A stretch of DNA of 64,000 nucleotides from Rhynchospora pubera. Its lineage: Eukaryota; Streptophyta; Magnoliopsida; Poales; Cyperaceae. Location: the NCBI GenBank assembly GCA_028095005.1, contig CM051461.1:47542812-47606811 (forward strand), read 5' to 3'. How positions within the stretch are numbered: the stretch's first letter is position 1; every line of letters begins with the position of its first letter. Below the pieces are notes generated by a model, which did no database searches, was not told where the DNA came from, and saw only the letters and a program-made list of their open reading frames with translations. The position numbers and the translations under genes were made by a program. This document shows, in pieces, positions 10,067-22,425 of the stretch.

Positions 10067-11769
10067 ATGGAAAACCTTGATCCCATCAGAGTTGATGAAG
10101 ACGACATCACTGCTCCGGCCAGTGCAGAGATCACCAAATCCATTGTCATCCAAACCATGGAAGGTGTAACTTTGCTTGATGTCATGATAGAGATGAGAAG
10201 ACGCCTCCCTGCAGTACAACACAGAGTGACAACACTCCTAGAAAACCGATTTCTCATCATCGGCCCCTCTGAGCAATGGCGCGATGAGATGTTTAGAAAA
10301 GGCACTATTGAAATCACATATGGAAACAACATGAGGCGGCCATTTCCCATCCTCATTGATCCTCCAAGGGAACTAGACCCCAGAGCAGATAGTGTGAGGC
10401 TATGGGTAAGAATTGCTGATCTTCCATTTGGATGGTGCTCATGGTACGGAGCAAACATCTTTTTCCCTTTTGGTACAGTTTTACATGCTGATGCACCAAC
10501 ATACATGGGTATAGATGCCAGATTTGCTAGAGTAGAAGTATTGGTTGAACATAGGGATAGAATACCAGCCTCTCGTGCATTTGAATTACACAGAAGAAAT
10601 GGAAAAATTGACCTACTTCGTGTTCAGTACGTAGTTGAAGAACCACAAATCAGAAACCCACGTCATGAATACATCAAAGCTTTGCCTAGGATTGAATGGT
10701 CCCCTGCTGATGAGGCAAGACTGCAAAGTATCAATCCACCTGATAGGGTTGATTCTGGCAGTACTACAACCATGCGACAGAGCAAGAGAAAAGCAAAGAA
10801 AAAAGCTGCAAAAACCACAACCCCCAATAATACTCAAGCAAAAAAAAGGAAGATAGATGAGGTCATCCCCTCAATGATTACTAGATCACAAACCAAGGGA
10901 GGAAGCAGAACTAAGGAGACAGGAGTTCTCATTGGAGACACCAGGATAATCAAACCTACAAGCTCTACTTCTAAAGGAAAAGGAGTACAAGAAGATCTTG
11001 AGGCACAGTTCAGGAAGGAGATGAAACAGGCTAGGAAAGAGAGCCACAGAGCTCAACATGAGGGCCCAGGGCACACCAGTGGGCCCAGTGTACCCCCTGG
11101 GTTCAACCTAAGCTCTCAGGAGACTGATACTGATGAGGATGAAAAAACTGACACAGAGAGTGACAATACAACTCCTACTGAGGACCAATCAGTCGATGAA
11201 CTCATGAAGACACCCTCAGAGGAGCCCAGCAAGATGTCATTCTCCACAGAAGGTAACTCTACATTTCTTTCTAGTAACAATATGTGCAGAAGTCCTAAAT
11301 AGCTTAGAGAATAGCTTCTTTCTAGACAATATGTTCAAAAGCCCTAAATAACTTCTATAGTTTAAATCCTACATAAATCCTAGTTTAGAGAATACATAAA
11401 TCCTAGTTTAGAGAATACATAAATCCTAGTTTAGAGAATAGCTCTACATAAATCCTAGTTTAGAGAATAGCTTCTTTCTAGACAATATGTTCAAAAGCCC
11501 TAAATAACTTCTATAGTTTAAATCCTACATAAATCCTAGTTTAGAGAATACATAAATTCTAGTTTAGAGAATACATAAATCCTAGTTTAGAGAATAGCTC
11601 TACATAAATCCTAGTTTAGAGAATAGCTCTACATAAATATACATTTAACTTTTTCAATAATTGCACTGACTTGAAAACAGACATGGAAAAAACCTTCATG
11701 GATTTGGCAAAGAAGCAGGAAGCAGCAAAGAAGAGCAATGGCTCCACTGATGACACATCCTCTACCTAG
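10067..11769 (+). CDS. CACTA-borne gene A, DUF4283-like protein (about 424 aa)
   Basis: Two exons, 10067-11252 and 11681-11769. The donor G|GTAACT and acceptor AAACAG|AC join in frame and extend the protein by a lysine-rich tail ending at TAG 11767-11769. Residues about 30-200 resemble DUF4283, a gag-like domain of unknown function common in plant transposon proteins, with the hallmark-like VRLWVRIADLPFGW. A basic stretch at about 235-262 (KRKAKKKAAK, KKRK) looks like a nuclear localisation signal. The C-terminal third is acidic, S/T/E-rich and probably disordered. A TATA-like CTATAAATGA lies near 9975, about 90 bp before the ATG. No transposase or nuclease motif is seen. It may be an accessory DNA-binding protein of the element; that is inference. 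Confidence 0.65.
11340..11640. repeat. Minisatellite in the intron of CACTA gene A
   Basis: About ten tandem, slightly variable units based on ACATAAATCCTAGTTTAGAG, some carrying the insert AATAGCTCT, fill most of the 428-bp intron. A longer unit (about 11305-11400) is repeated at about 11460-11560, so the array grew by more than one duplication step. Confidence 0.75.
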
Positions 11770-12589
11770 ATGCTGCCCTTTTTTTTTTACTTCTCAGTTA
11801 TTTATTGTTGTATTGTACTGTTAATGGCAAGAATTGTGTGATGTTTAGATGTATGTTTGTGATGTTTAGATACAGAATCAAGCTTGAAACAATATAAATT
11901 GCTCTTTAGTAGAAAGGTTTCTATTGACATTTGACATTTGTGGCCAACAGGCAATTTGATTCATGCGCATACCAGAGGTCAATAATACATATGCAAGGAG
12001 AAATTCAAAACTTAACACACAAAATTTCTTCATGTACACCTCTGGTATGCAATTGGCAGACACTATTGACCATAGCATTGTTTGTCAGCCTATGTAAATT
12101 GCATTGTTTGTCAACCGTAATTCAGCTCAATTATTAAGCTCAATTATTTGTCAATTACAACTTAAAAGCAAAAGGAAAAAAAGCAGTTAACCCTAAATCG
12201 CATATATATGAAAAAAGAGGAGTTTATGAAAGTACCGAAGAAATATAAAATTATCCAGTTTTCGATCGATTCGTTGAATCTGCTCTCCTTCTCCTTGTCG
12301 TTCTTTCGATCGATCCGTTGAATCTGCTCTCCTTCTCGTTCTTTCGATCGATCCGTTGAATCTGCTCTCGTTCTCATGAAAAAACCGAAATAAATAAGGA
12401 AAAAATATGAAAAAATACGATACAATTTTTTTGTTTTTTTACCTCAAATCTGCTCTCCTTTTTGTTCTCTTTTTTTCAGAATTTTTATAAATTTTTTGCT
12501 ATTTTTTGGAGTGAAACAGAAGGGATAAGAGAGGTATTTCTTTGAATAAAATGAAAAGAAGAGAGAAAGGAATGCGGCTGGGAAGACTT

Positions 12590-12865
12590 AACCTAAATAC
12601 ATAACCTTTCTGTAACGGTTATTTAAACAAACCGTTACAAAAGACTTGTTACAGAAGATTGGCTTCTGTAACGGTTATTAGGTAATAACCGATACAGATA
12701 ATGTTTATAATAAAAAAATGAAATTATAATATTCTGTAACGGTTATTCCTTAATAACCGTTACAGAAGGTCCTTTTTTTTGTGTTTCGCCTGTTTGATTG
12801 GCTAGCCCAATTTGCTAGCCGAATTGGTACCAGATTGGTACCCAATTTACATTAAACACATGCAG
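12590..12865. repeat. Internal CACTA subterminal block and duplicated upstream region
   Basis: Five TAACGGTT-type motifs (12607-12765) are followed by a copy of the block that also precedes gene A. The shared block includes TGGCTAGCCCAATTTGCTAG, CCGAATTGGTACC and ACACATGCAGCATA (about 9765-9842 and 12790-12870). It separates the two gene units. The segment just before it, ACATAACCTTTCTGTAACGG, also occurs at about 14549 before the right terminal array, so each unit has the same left and right borders. Confidence 0.7.
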
Positions 12866-13281
12866 CATATCACACATATATCAAACATATATATAATCAT
12901 GCATATTACACAAACAATAAACAAAGTATTTAGTTTGCCTCACAAGTATCAATCAAATCAGAATCTCAATATCAGAATCGTACAATATCAGAATCTCAAT
13001 ATCATTAATAGCTTAGATAGAAGTGCTTGGTTTGTCTTAAATTTGGTCAGAACGTACCTGAATCATCAATATCAGAATCTCAATATCAGAACACCTGAAT
13101 CAAGTTGTAGTCTTCCGAAGAGGTGCTTGGTTTGTCTTAAATTTGGTCATAATTGTCAGAGAACTTCTTCAATTCTTCCTTTAATCTCTTTGCCTTCTCC
13201 TCTCCCTCCCCCATCTATTAATACTCAATCCCCTCTTGCTGCCTCTTCCACTTCTCCTCCTTTTTAGTTCTTTCTTCAGAT

Positions 13282-14202
13282 ATGGCAAACCTTCATGATT
13301 GGCAATTTGTGCCTATGAACAGTGCTGCTGAGTTTGAAGATCTCAGACCTGATCATTTAAATGTGTTTTACTCTCCTATACAAGATCTTGACCCTGAAAA
13401 TGAAGTTCTGCACAGAGCGACGATTGTTACATTCCAAGCAGAAGGATTACTTCCGCCTGATCTTGAGCACCGCTTGGGATTCAGACTTGCACGTCAGTTT
13501 GGTTTTGCAGTTCACCAGTATCGTCTCTCTCCAGTGCACCCAACCTCTGGAGATTTTCTTCTGGTTTGCCCAAATCAAGGGGTCAGGAATGAAATCTGCA
13601 GCCTAGGTGTCATTTACCTGCAGAATGTTAGATTGGTTCTAACAAGGTGGACTGAGCGTGCTGGTACAGTTTATGAACCTCCTCTTTATCGTACCAGAAT
13701 CAGAATTACTGGTCCCCCTCTTCATCTCTGGAATAGAAGTGCCATTAACATGCTGGTGTCTGGGTTTGGTTATCCAATTTTCACTGCTCCTCACTTCTCT
13801 GATGGGATCTTCCTTCATTTGCGTTTGCTTATTAAAGGAGCTCATCCCTCAAAGATCCCTCATCATTTGGTTATCTCTGCAGACCCTCGAGCTGCCAGAG
13901 CTAGGGTACATATTGAAGGTTTTGAACAAGTTGGAGGGCCCACTGAACCACCTTTTGTAGGCCCCGGCAGGCCTTGGGTGCCTCCTCCACCTCCTCCACC
14001 ACCTCCTCCACCACCATCGACTGACACCGATTCAACTTCTACTGAGTCAGCTTCTGTTGCTCCTCCTACTGGATCAGCTTCTGGTGTCTCCTTGCCAGTA
14101 CATTGTGCTACTGGTGATCCCTTTTTAGCCATTGCCTCTTCAAGTTTTCTGCCTTGGTTCTTTAATGCTATTAATGCCTCCTTTAATGTACAGCAGTTCT
14201 AA
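13282..14202 (+). CDS. CACTA-borne gene B, DUF4283-like protein (306 aa)
   Basis: A single uninterrupted frame. Residues about 45-195 fit DUF4283, including FLLVCPNQGVRNEICSLG, VRLVLTRWTERAG and RIRITGPPLHLWNRSA, closer to the usual plant DUF4283 pattern than gene A. A run of 12 prolines (about residues 234-246) precedes an S/T-rich tail. There is no visible nuclease, RNase H or transposase motif and no zinc knuckle. It is in the same orientation as gene A, behind a duplicate of that gene's upstream block, and followed within about 350 bp by the right subterminal array. An intact frame in a transposon lacking transposase suggests selection or youth. The function is unknown. Confidence 0.65.
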   Translation: MANLHDWQFVPMNSAAEFEDLRPDHLNVFYSPIQDLDPENEVLHRATIVTFQAEGLLPPDLEHRLGFRLARQFGFAVHQYRLSPVHPTSGDFLLVCPNQGVRNEICSLGVIYLQNVRLVLTRWTERAGTVYEPPLYRTRIRITGPPLHLWNRSAINMLVSGFGYPIFTAPHFSDGIFLHLRLLIKGAHPSKIPHHLVISADPRAARARVHIEGFEQVGGPTEPPFVGPGRPWVPPPPPPPPPPPPSTDTDSTSTESASVAPPTGSASGVSLPVHCATGDPFLAIASSSFLPWFFNAINASFNVQQF

Positions 14203-14539
14203 GTGCTTCTTCTCTTTGTCTTAAATTTTTTGTTTAGCTCTGTATGCTTTATGGCTGTAATCCTTAAATTTTCTTCTTGGAATATCAACAAAGAGCATTC
14301 TTCTTTACTTTGCCTTCACTCTCTTCCTTTTCTCACCTGATCTGTGTATTATTGCTAGCTACTACTTGATGACGTTTACTATATGAACGAAATTGATGCC
14401 TATATATATTCAAATTATTAACGAAATGCAAAATAATTTAAATAAAGAGGAGTTCATGAAAATATACTTTGAACTTCTGATCCGTTTGAATGTTGAAAAG
14501 TGCGCGCGACTGAGAGTTAGATGAGTGAGGATGATATTT

Positions 14540-14870
14540 TATTTATACATAACCTTTCTGTAACGGTTATTTCCAAATAACCGTTACAGAATCACTAAAA
14601 AAATAAAAACAAAATTATTTGCCTCTATGTAACGGTTGTTGGATAATAACCGTTACAGAATATAATAAATCTGTAACGGTTATTATCCAACAACCGTTAC
14701 AGAAGGTTGATGCATTTTTTCCCTGACCATGACGGAAATGTTATTACGGTTGTTTCATAATAACCGTTACAGATTTGTGGCGTCTATTTTCCCGCCTAAT
14801 GCCTCACTATTCTGTAACGGTTATTTCAATAACCGTTACAGAAGTGCCGTTACAGAAGGTCCTTTTTCCC
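14540..14870. repeat. CACTA right subterminal repeat array
   Basis: About ten TAACGGTTATT-type motifs in inverted pairs end in GTCCTTTTTCCCGTAGTG. It is the same motif set as the left array, with lower density. Confidence 0.75.
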
Positions 14871-14879
14871 GTAGTGACA

Positions 14880-15869
14880 CCTTTTTTGAAATCTTCGGCT
14901 TGAAAATAACATCTCTATCTATATTGATTACGACTCAGTCGACCCAACAAAAAAATAATAGTTCTAATATATAATGATGTTATGAAAATTATTTCATAGA
15001 AAATGTACGAGTAGAAAAAGTAAATAAAACCGGAGTCCAATCATTTCAAATCTTTTTTTAAACAAAAGGAAAATTACGTGGCATCGCAAATTTTTTAAGG
15101 TCGTGCATAGGACAATGAATTTGATAACGATAAATGGGTTTGTTCTGACTTGTTAAATATCCCTTTTTATTTTTTGGTCGATGGAAATTGATTATCTGAC
15201 ATATCAAATCTCAATAACAGCAACAGGTGCTTCAGTATTGGGAGGCGCGCCTTGTCAACTCATTTAAATATTAATTAGACGCAAATCACACTTAAAAATT
15301 CATGTTGCACTACTTGTGGTTCCATTATATTGCGGGTCATTTCTTTGTGGACACTTGAGCTACTACAAATAACACTTGGAAGGTGAAACGCCACAGTACA
15401 TCCGGGCTGAAATGCGCCACCCAGGAAATTTGAAACCAGTGACATTTGGTTGCTTTCCACAAGTTGCTTGAATTTAAGAAGAAAAACCATCACAAACTTG
15501 ATCTTAACAAGAAACAAAATGGAAAATTAAAAAATGTTTTTGAACAAATGAGGTTAATCCGCCGGCAACAGCATAGAGCACGTAGATGGCAAAAATAACA
15601 CAAAATTGATCACTAGTGGCATAATTATTAAAACATTTTAAGGCAACTAATTATTAGATATCCATAATATCACAGCCAAGGAAAGGAAATTAATGAAAAA
15701 TAAACAAATCAAAATGAAATGATTTTGTGGGCTTAATGAATTAATATGTGTAGCCGTAACAGGGGTCAAACTAGCCATTTATCAGTTCGTGTTGAACATT
15801 AGAAGGGTCGATTGGCCGACAAAAGAAGAGGCTGAGACCATGGCTGTCTGAACTACACTTATCAAAATC
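14880..15869. other. Intergenic, upstream of receptor kinase gene 1
   Basis: AT-rich sequence with no convincing frame and no repeat that I recognise. The promoter of gene 1 must lie here, but I cannot point to a specific TATA element. Confidence 0.4.
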
Positions 15870-18800
15870 ATGAAGATGATGGTAGTTTTATGGTGCATTG
15901 TTTTCTCCTCCTTGTTCCTCACTGAGGGGTTTAATACCAATAATCAGCCTAGTACTCAAGGTATGCATATAGCAGTTGGGAAAAAGTTCTTCACATTAAT
16001 CATGTCATATCATTCTTTTTTGTTTCTTGAAACTTAATTTTATATATAAAGAGGGCTAGTATGCTATGCAACATAAATTTCTCTCTCTTTATATTTTTTC
16101 CCCCTAGAATGTTACGAGCAACTGATTCTACAATTCTAGTTCTACTTTTATGTATGCTAAAAGAAATTCAAAATACTTCACACAACTTCGTCCACAAATT
16201 AGGCTTTTTATTTTACATTGATATTTATATCACTCTGAGCTTTCTTTCCAAATTACTATCTCCATGTCACACAACTTTGTAGTTTTACTGCCTCATTTTG
16301 TATTTGCTGTCCAATTGTGTCCAAATAATCATAATTGCAAACTGATATTTCAAATCAGAATACCTTGAGTTTTTATTGAAAGTTTAGAGTTGCAAAACAA
16401 AACAATCAGACACACACAAACACAAAATAAAAAACAACATTTACTGAATTGATTAGTGAAATGTAAACTTTTCTTTTTATTGCCAAATCCATCATTGACA
16501 TAAGCAATATGCAAAATGCTTTCATCCCTCCATTTCAGGTTTCATAAGCATAGATTGTGGTATTGGAACCGATACCAGTTACTATGATCCGAGCACAGGC
16601 TTATTATACGTCTCTGATAGTCAATTCATTGATGCCGGAACAAATGCCAGAATCTCAAGCAATTACATCAATTCAACTGTACCACCACAATATCAAACAG
16701 TCAGAAGCTTTCCTACAGGATATAGGAACTGCTACACCCTACCAAATGCCACTACGGGTCAAAAGTACTATATAAGAGCCTCTTTCATGTATGGAAATTA
16801 TGATGGACTAAATAGTGTACAGCCAAACCAGAGTTTACAATTTGATTTGTACATAGGCGTCAATCCATGGATGACTGTTAACATAACGGATGCATCAAAA
16901 GCATATTGGTTTGAGGCTGCAACCGTTGCTCCAACATCCTTTATATGGCTTTGCCTTGTGAATACTGGTCAAGGGACTCCCTTTATATCTATCTTGGAAA
17001 TCCGGCCACTGACGAAGAATCTATATCCATATGTTTCTGACAACCAATCAATTGCTTTTGAATTTCACCTGAATTATGGACCCACAAATCAAACAATTAG
17101 GTGCGCTTTTATTATTGATATGACAAAAATATTGATTCTACAGGGTCTATGCCATTACTCTTATGCAAACACATTCATTAAACCATGAACAGTTAGTTTA
17201 GAAGTGTACGAACAAATTAAGTTGCACTTGTTTTATTATTCACGGAGTTTGCAACACATGTTGAGAAAAACACCCTTTTATGCATCAAGAACTAATTGAA
17301 TGGCTATAAACATTTTTGTGGGCTTCATTATTAATTAAAAATTATGGTGCTATAAATAAGTAATTTCACTTGGTGAATTAATAACTTTCACCTGCTTTCA
17401 TATTAGGTTAGCAAGAGTAGTCCAAAACAGAGGAAATGAGTTCATATTAGATTCAACGGACATGTTTAAGGGTGAAAACAACGACTGTTTTAACCGTTCT
17501 TTCATTTCGTTTCATCCAAAACGAATCAAAACGGTTAAAGATTTTGGTTGTGTTTCAAAAACGAAACGGTTAACGCAACACGTAGTCAATTTCGTCCATG
17601 TGTATTTTCGTAATTCCGATTGTTTCGTCCAAAACGAAACGGTTAATGCAACAATTAGTCAGTTTCGTGTCCAAAACGAAACGGTTAACACAACACCCCA
17701 TTTTCGTAGTCGTTTTAGACGTTATGCACCCCTAGACATGTTTACATGAAATTTATTTATTTTTTTGAAATGATCCCTTCTTCCAACAAGAAAACTAGTA
17801 TATAATGAACAGGAAGTGTGAGAACACTTCAATATTAACAGGAAATATGAATAACAGGTACCCTGATGACAAGTACGACCGCATATGGGTCCCCAAGTCG
17901 TATGATCCCAAAATTATAACCGGGCTTTCCACTACTGACAATATCACTGTTTATCCTGATAATTATGAGGCGCCCCTTGCAGTCCTTCAGACAGCCATTA
18001 TCCCTGCAAACAATGCTACGACCCTCACCTTTCTGGAATGGTCTCCTGATAATCCCAATATTGGTTATGTCTTTGTTGCTTTCTATAGCAATGTCCATAT
18101 TCCTCCAACTAATGCATGGAGGACTTTCAATGTTTTCTTAAATGGGAAGTTCAGTTATGGCCCGTATGCTGATCCACCTTACCTCCAGCAATATTATGCA
18201 AACAATCCTCAGCCTTTGCCTGGGAATTACTTCTCCTGGTCCTTCAATGCTGATTTCAACTCGACGCTTCCACCGATCATCAATGCAATGGAAGTCTTCT
18301 CAGTTATCCCGCTGCGCAACATCTACACTGACTTTAATGACGGTACGTAAAGGTTTAGGGTCCAGATGGTAGGTATTAGAGTTAGAGACCATAGGAAAAA
18401 AAAAAAAGAAGGAACAATATACAAGTACACACATTGTTAACTGGGTATCATCTGGTTCTTAGACCGAGGTCACAAAATTGTTTCGTATATTCTGGCGTTG
18501 AGAACAAATATATGCATACAAATTACTTATTTACGCCAGATGATCATGTTTGGCCGGTATCTCATATATATTTTCACTAAGAAGTTCAATAATAAAATCA
18601 GAGAGTGTAATTCATGCATAGTAAATTTACTACCAGAATTATCATGATTGTTATTCCATCATTAGTTGTTTTACTTGCTACTATCCTTAGAGCTAATTCC
18701 CCATACAATATATCAAATTCAACGTATGCCAATTTATTTAGTTTTGTTTTCTTTCCCCTCAGTTGCTGCCATTAACACTATTAAAGAACACTATCAAATA

Positions 18801-21800
18801 AAGCGAAACTGGGAAGGGGATCCTTGCGGCCCACAGCAATATTTATGGATCGGCGTAATTTGTAGCTACCTTATTAACCAGCTTCCAAGAATCATTCATC
18901 TGTCAGTTTGTTTAACAAATTCAGTTTTTCAATATCTTAATTTGTTATTTTTGCAATGGCATCAGTTCTAACAATCAACAAATGCTATGCAGAGATCTTT
19001 CTTCAAGTGGATTAAAAGGCTCAATATCAGATTCCTTCTCACAGCTTTCTGCACTTGTGTCCTTGTTTGTACAATCACTACATATTCTTTTAGTTTGATT
19101 TGTGTTTAGGTCATCAGGTTATGTTAAGGATCAACAGGAAGAACCTCTGTTTCTGGTTTACATTAAATACCAATTACCAAACATTGTCCCACTTTAACCA
19201 ACCATTGAAACAATAGCTTTTGGTGGTAAAGTGACGCACCTAATAAACCTACACAACTTTCAGGGTTCAAGGTGTAACGTACTATTAGTGAAGCATAACA
19301 AAAGGATATCTAATTTATTTTCAATTTTTTTTTACATGTACCAGGGACTTGTCATGTAACAATTTTACAGGGGCCATTCCAGATTCATTAGCAACAATAA
19401 CATCCCTTCAAGTCTTGTATGTACTAACTAAATTTGAAATTGATCTAATACATCATCTTGTTGATGCAAAATTGAAACATCCTTATTTTCTTGTAGAAAT
19501 TTGGCGGGAAATTCTTTCACGGGGTCAATTCCTTCAAACCTCAAAAAGAAGGCAGATGCTGGAATTATTAACTTAATCATGTGAGTTTAAAACATTTTTT
19601 GTGTTAACCAGTCTCACTCCCTGTTGACAATCTGATGGAATTCGTTTTTGAGGTTTCTTAGCAGATTTCATTTATAGTAATGGAAGTTCAAATTTCTATG
19701 TGCACAATATCAAAATTATAAAGTCGAAAATTTAGGTTTATCCTGTTTTGTGGTAATGTGCTTCCAAGACATTGGACGCCAAAAACCCAGAGACCCGAAC
19801 AAATATCAATTTTCATAACCAATTATGTGGCAAACAGAAACCTTAATGGCGCACTACATCCACATTACTTTAATGCATGAAATCTGACTTCAAGAACATG
19901 CTAATAAGAGTACATATTAATGCTAGATCTCCTTCATGCAATCCCACACCATCTTCAGGAAAGTCAAACAAAACTCTGATTCTGATTCTTTCAACCGTAG
20001 TTCCAGCTTCAGTCGTAGCTATTACTACAATAATTATTATACTAGTCATGCGAAACAGGCCAAACTGTCAAGGTAATTATACACACTATTAAATCAAAGC
20101 ATCTGTAACCCGGACCATTTTTCTGAGGCTTTTACAAATTATTACCATAGTCAGTAATCAATAGCACAAGTCTGTGGATATTTTAAATAAAGTAGAAATA
20201 TTATGCAAAAGATACATATTTTCAATTGAGTAGTATACTTACCTCTAGAGATGCATCACCATTTTTAAGAAATTATGAAATAAAAAGATTTCTGTGACCC
20301 AGAAAAAAAAATGGAACTCGACAACAATACCTCAAAAATAAACAAGTGTAGGGGGAAGCGAAAAAAAGAAATTACAATTAATGCAGTTAAGATATACATA
20401 CTAGTTATTACTGAGATCAAGAATAACACTTCTAACTTTTTATATTCAAGAATCAAGATGCATATATTTCACGCCTTGACAATTTTGTTTCCTTTGAAGA
20501 AATGCTCATTATTATAAGTAGAAAGCAATCTCCAAGATCGTCAGCAACAGTGGACGATGATCCTGAATTGAATGTTGAGCTTCGGCATTTCACATACACA
20601 CAGCTGAAAAATATAACGAATGACTTCTCAGTAGAAATTGGAAGAGGGGGGTTTGGAACTGTTTACCATGGGAAATTAGACAATTCAACTGAGGTTGCTG
20701 TAAAGGTTTCCTCTCAGCCAACAGCATTTCACATGACTAGGCAGTTTCTTACTGAGGTTAGTTGCTTCAGTCTTTACATTTAATATTTTGGTGAAATTTA
20801 CTAGTAACAGTATAATAGTAACTGATTTGGGATTTACATATTATTCACCATTAACCCTAGAACACCTAGTAACAAACATGCAGTGGTTTCTAGTTAGCTT
20901 TTTTTTCAAGATATTTTGACAACCCAATACATTTCCATGTGTACAGGTCAGAAACTTACTTCAGGTTCACCATAATAATCTAGTTTCTTTGATTGGATAC
21001 TGTAAAGATCGAGAACATCTTGCACTCATATACGAGTACATGCCTTTTGGAAGCCTTCATGATCATCTCAGAGGTACAATACTTGAGCATACTTGCTGGA
21101 TGAATATATCATGTGATTTTGATGTCTTGTATAAAGTGGAAGTAAACCAATTCTGTCACATTATTAGCAACAAATAAACATACTGAAGTTGCAGTATTCT
21201 GTCACATTATTAAACAGAAATCCTATTCTACAAATATCAAATGAAACAAAATAAAACAAATTATCATACATTAAAACAGGTGAAAAACAGTGATAAAAAC
21301 CATGCAAGTTGCTTACTGAAAATAAAAGGTATTGATGAAATTTGATGTAATGCCCAATATGCTTGTATCTAAAATATGAATGGTAATTTTAGCATTTTCT
21401 TTTCTGCATATGTTATACTTATCATCATATATGTAGGTAAATTTGAAACATCGAGAGCCTTAAACTGGGGAGAGCGCCTCCGTATTGCACATGACGCAGC
21501 ACAAGGTTTGTGACAACTTGAATTTGGTTTCCTAAAGATTTGTTACGTATCATTATTTTTTCACTGAACAAGATGAATTGGGGCATTATAGAGCACATAT
21601 TTTAAACTGCTTACAGGACTGCACTATCTTCACACTGGATGTAATATAATTCATCGAGATGTCAAAACCAGTAATATCCTTTTAGGAAGCAATCTTGAGG
21701 CCAAAATAGCAGATTTTGGATTGTCAAAGGTGTCTGGCAACAATTCAAGCCCCCCAACTTTCTCAGTTGTTGGGACGCTTGGCTACATTGATCCAGAGTA

Positions 21801-22425
21801 TGTATCAGTTTGTTCAATCTTAACAATTTTTTCTTGAAATGTTATTATCAGTTATTATGGTTATCTGAAAAAAAACTTCAGTCCTAAATTCACCAGGAAA
21901 CTATATTTTCTCCAAATTTCATTTTCGTCTTTTTAATTTAACTAGAAATTTACAAGAAAAATCATATAATTTTAAAACATCTCTAAATATGTTGTTTCCA
22001 TACTCTTGCTTAGGTCTCACCGAACGCAGAGCCTTAATGAAAAAAGTGACGTGTACAGTTTTGGAGTGGTTTTGTTGGAGCTAGTCACAGGAGAACTTCC
22101 AGTTGTGACAAGAAGAGATAGAGTTCACATAGTTGAGCATGTTAAAGGAGAGCTTGCCAGAGGAAACATTGACGAAATTTGTGATAAAAACATGAAAGGA
22201 GAGTATGATACTTATTCTGTTTGGAAGGTTCTAGATCTCGCAATGAGGTGCACAGCAGAGACAGCTGCTCAGAGGCCGAAAATGGCCGAAGTCGCATCAC
22301 AGCTAGATGAAAGCCTGCAAGTGGAGTTGACCTGGAGGAGCAAGAATTTTCTTACCGAAAGTTCAAACAGTGGAGTTAGTGGCGGTGTATTATCACTGAG
22401 CTCAATGGGTCCATCAGCAAGATAA
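15870..22425 (+). CDS. Malectin-like LRR receptor kinase gene 1 (13 exons, one frameshift)
   Basis: Exons: 15870-15960, 16539-17100, 17858-18342, 18763-18901, 18994-19064, 19345-19416, 19497-19580, 19927-20072, 20500-20756, 20947-21073, 21437-21505, 21617-21797, 22014-22425; about 898 codons if the break is bridged. Exon 1 is a signal peptide (MKMMVVLWCIVFSSLFL). Exons 2-3 are the malectin-like ectodomain (FISIDCG start, RYPDDKYDRIW junction). Exons 4-7 hold WEGDPC and the LRRs. Exon 8 has the transmembrane helix. Exons 9-13 are an RD kinase with IGRGGFGTVYHG, VAVK, IIHRDVKTSN, ADFGLSK and GTLGYIDPE. This is the plant LRR-RLK subfamily I layout (relatives include IOS1 and FRK1), a plasma-membrane receptor probably acting in stress or defence signalling. 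Exon 5 has 71 nt where family members have 72: one base is missing near 19020, shifting the frame. Skipping it restores frame. Confidence 0.85.
17467..17734. mobile_element. hAT-type MITE in intron 2 of gene 1
   Basis: Starts TAAGGGTG and ends CACCCCTA, flanked by the 8-bp duplication GACATGTT (17459-17466 and 17735-17742), as left by hAT transposases. The interior has repeated AAACGAAACGGTTAA-type motifs in both orientations. Non-coding, 268 bp. Confidence 0.85.

Larger units (their letters stand above)
9182..14876 (+). mobile_element. CACTA-type transposon carrying two DUF4283-like genes
   Basis: The left terminus is CACTACGCGAAATTTTGGC. The right terminus read inward from the minus strand is CACTACGGGAAAAAGGACC. 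A 3-bp duplication ACA flanks it (9179-9181 and 14877-14879), the hallmark of CACTA elements. Both ends are dense in a subterminal motif in direct and inverted orientation, TAACGGTTATT and AATAACCGTTA, the kind of array a TNPA-like protein binds. The element is 5.7 kb and encodes two proteins, neither resembling the TNPD transposase. It is therefore non-autonomous, or it uses an unrecognised protein set. A second subterminal block at about 12600-12770 divides it into two gene units. Confidence 0.85.
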
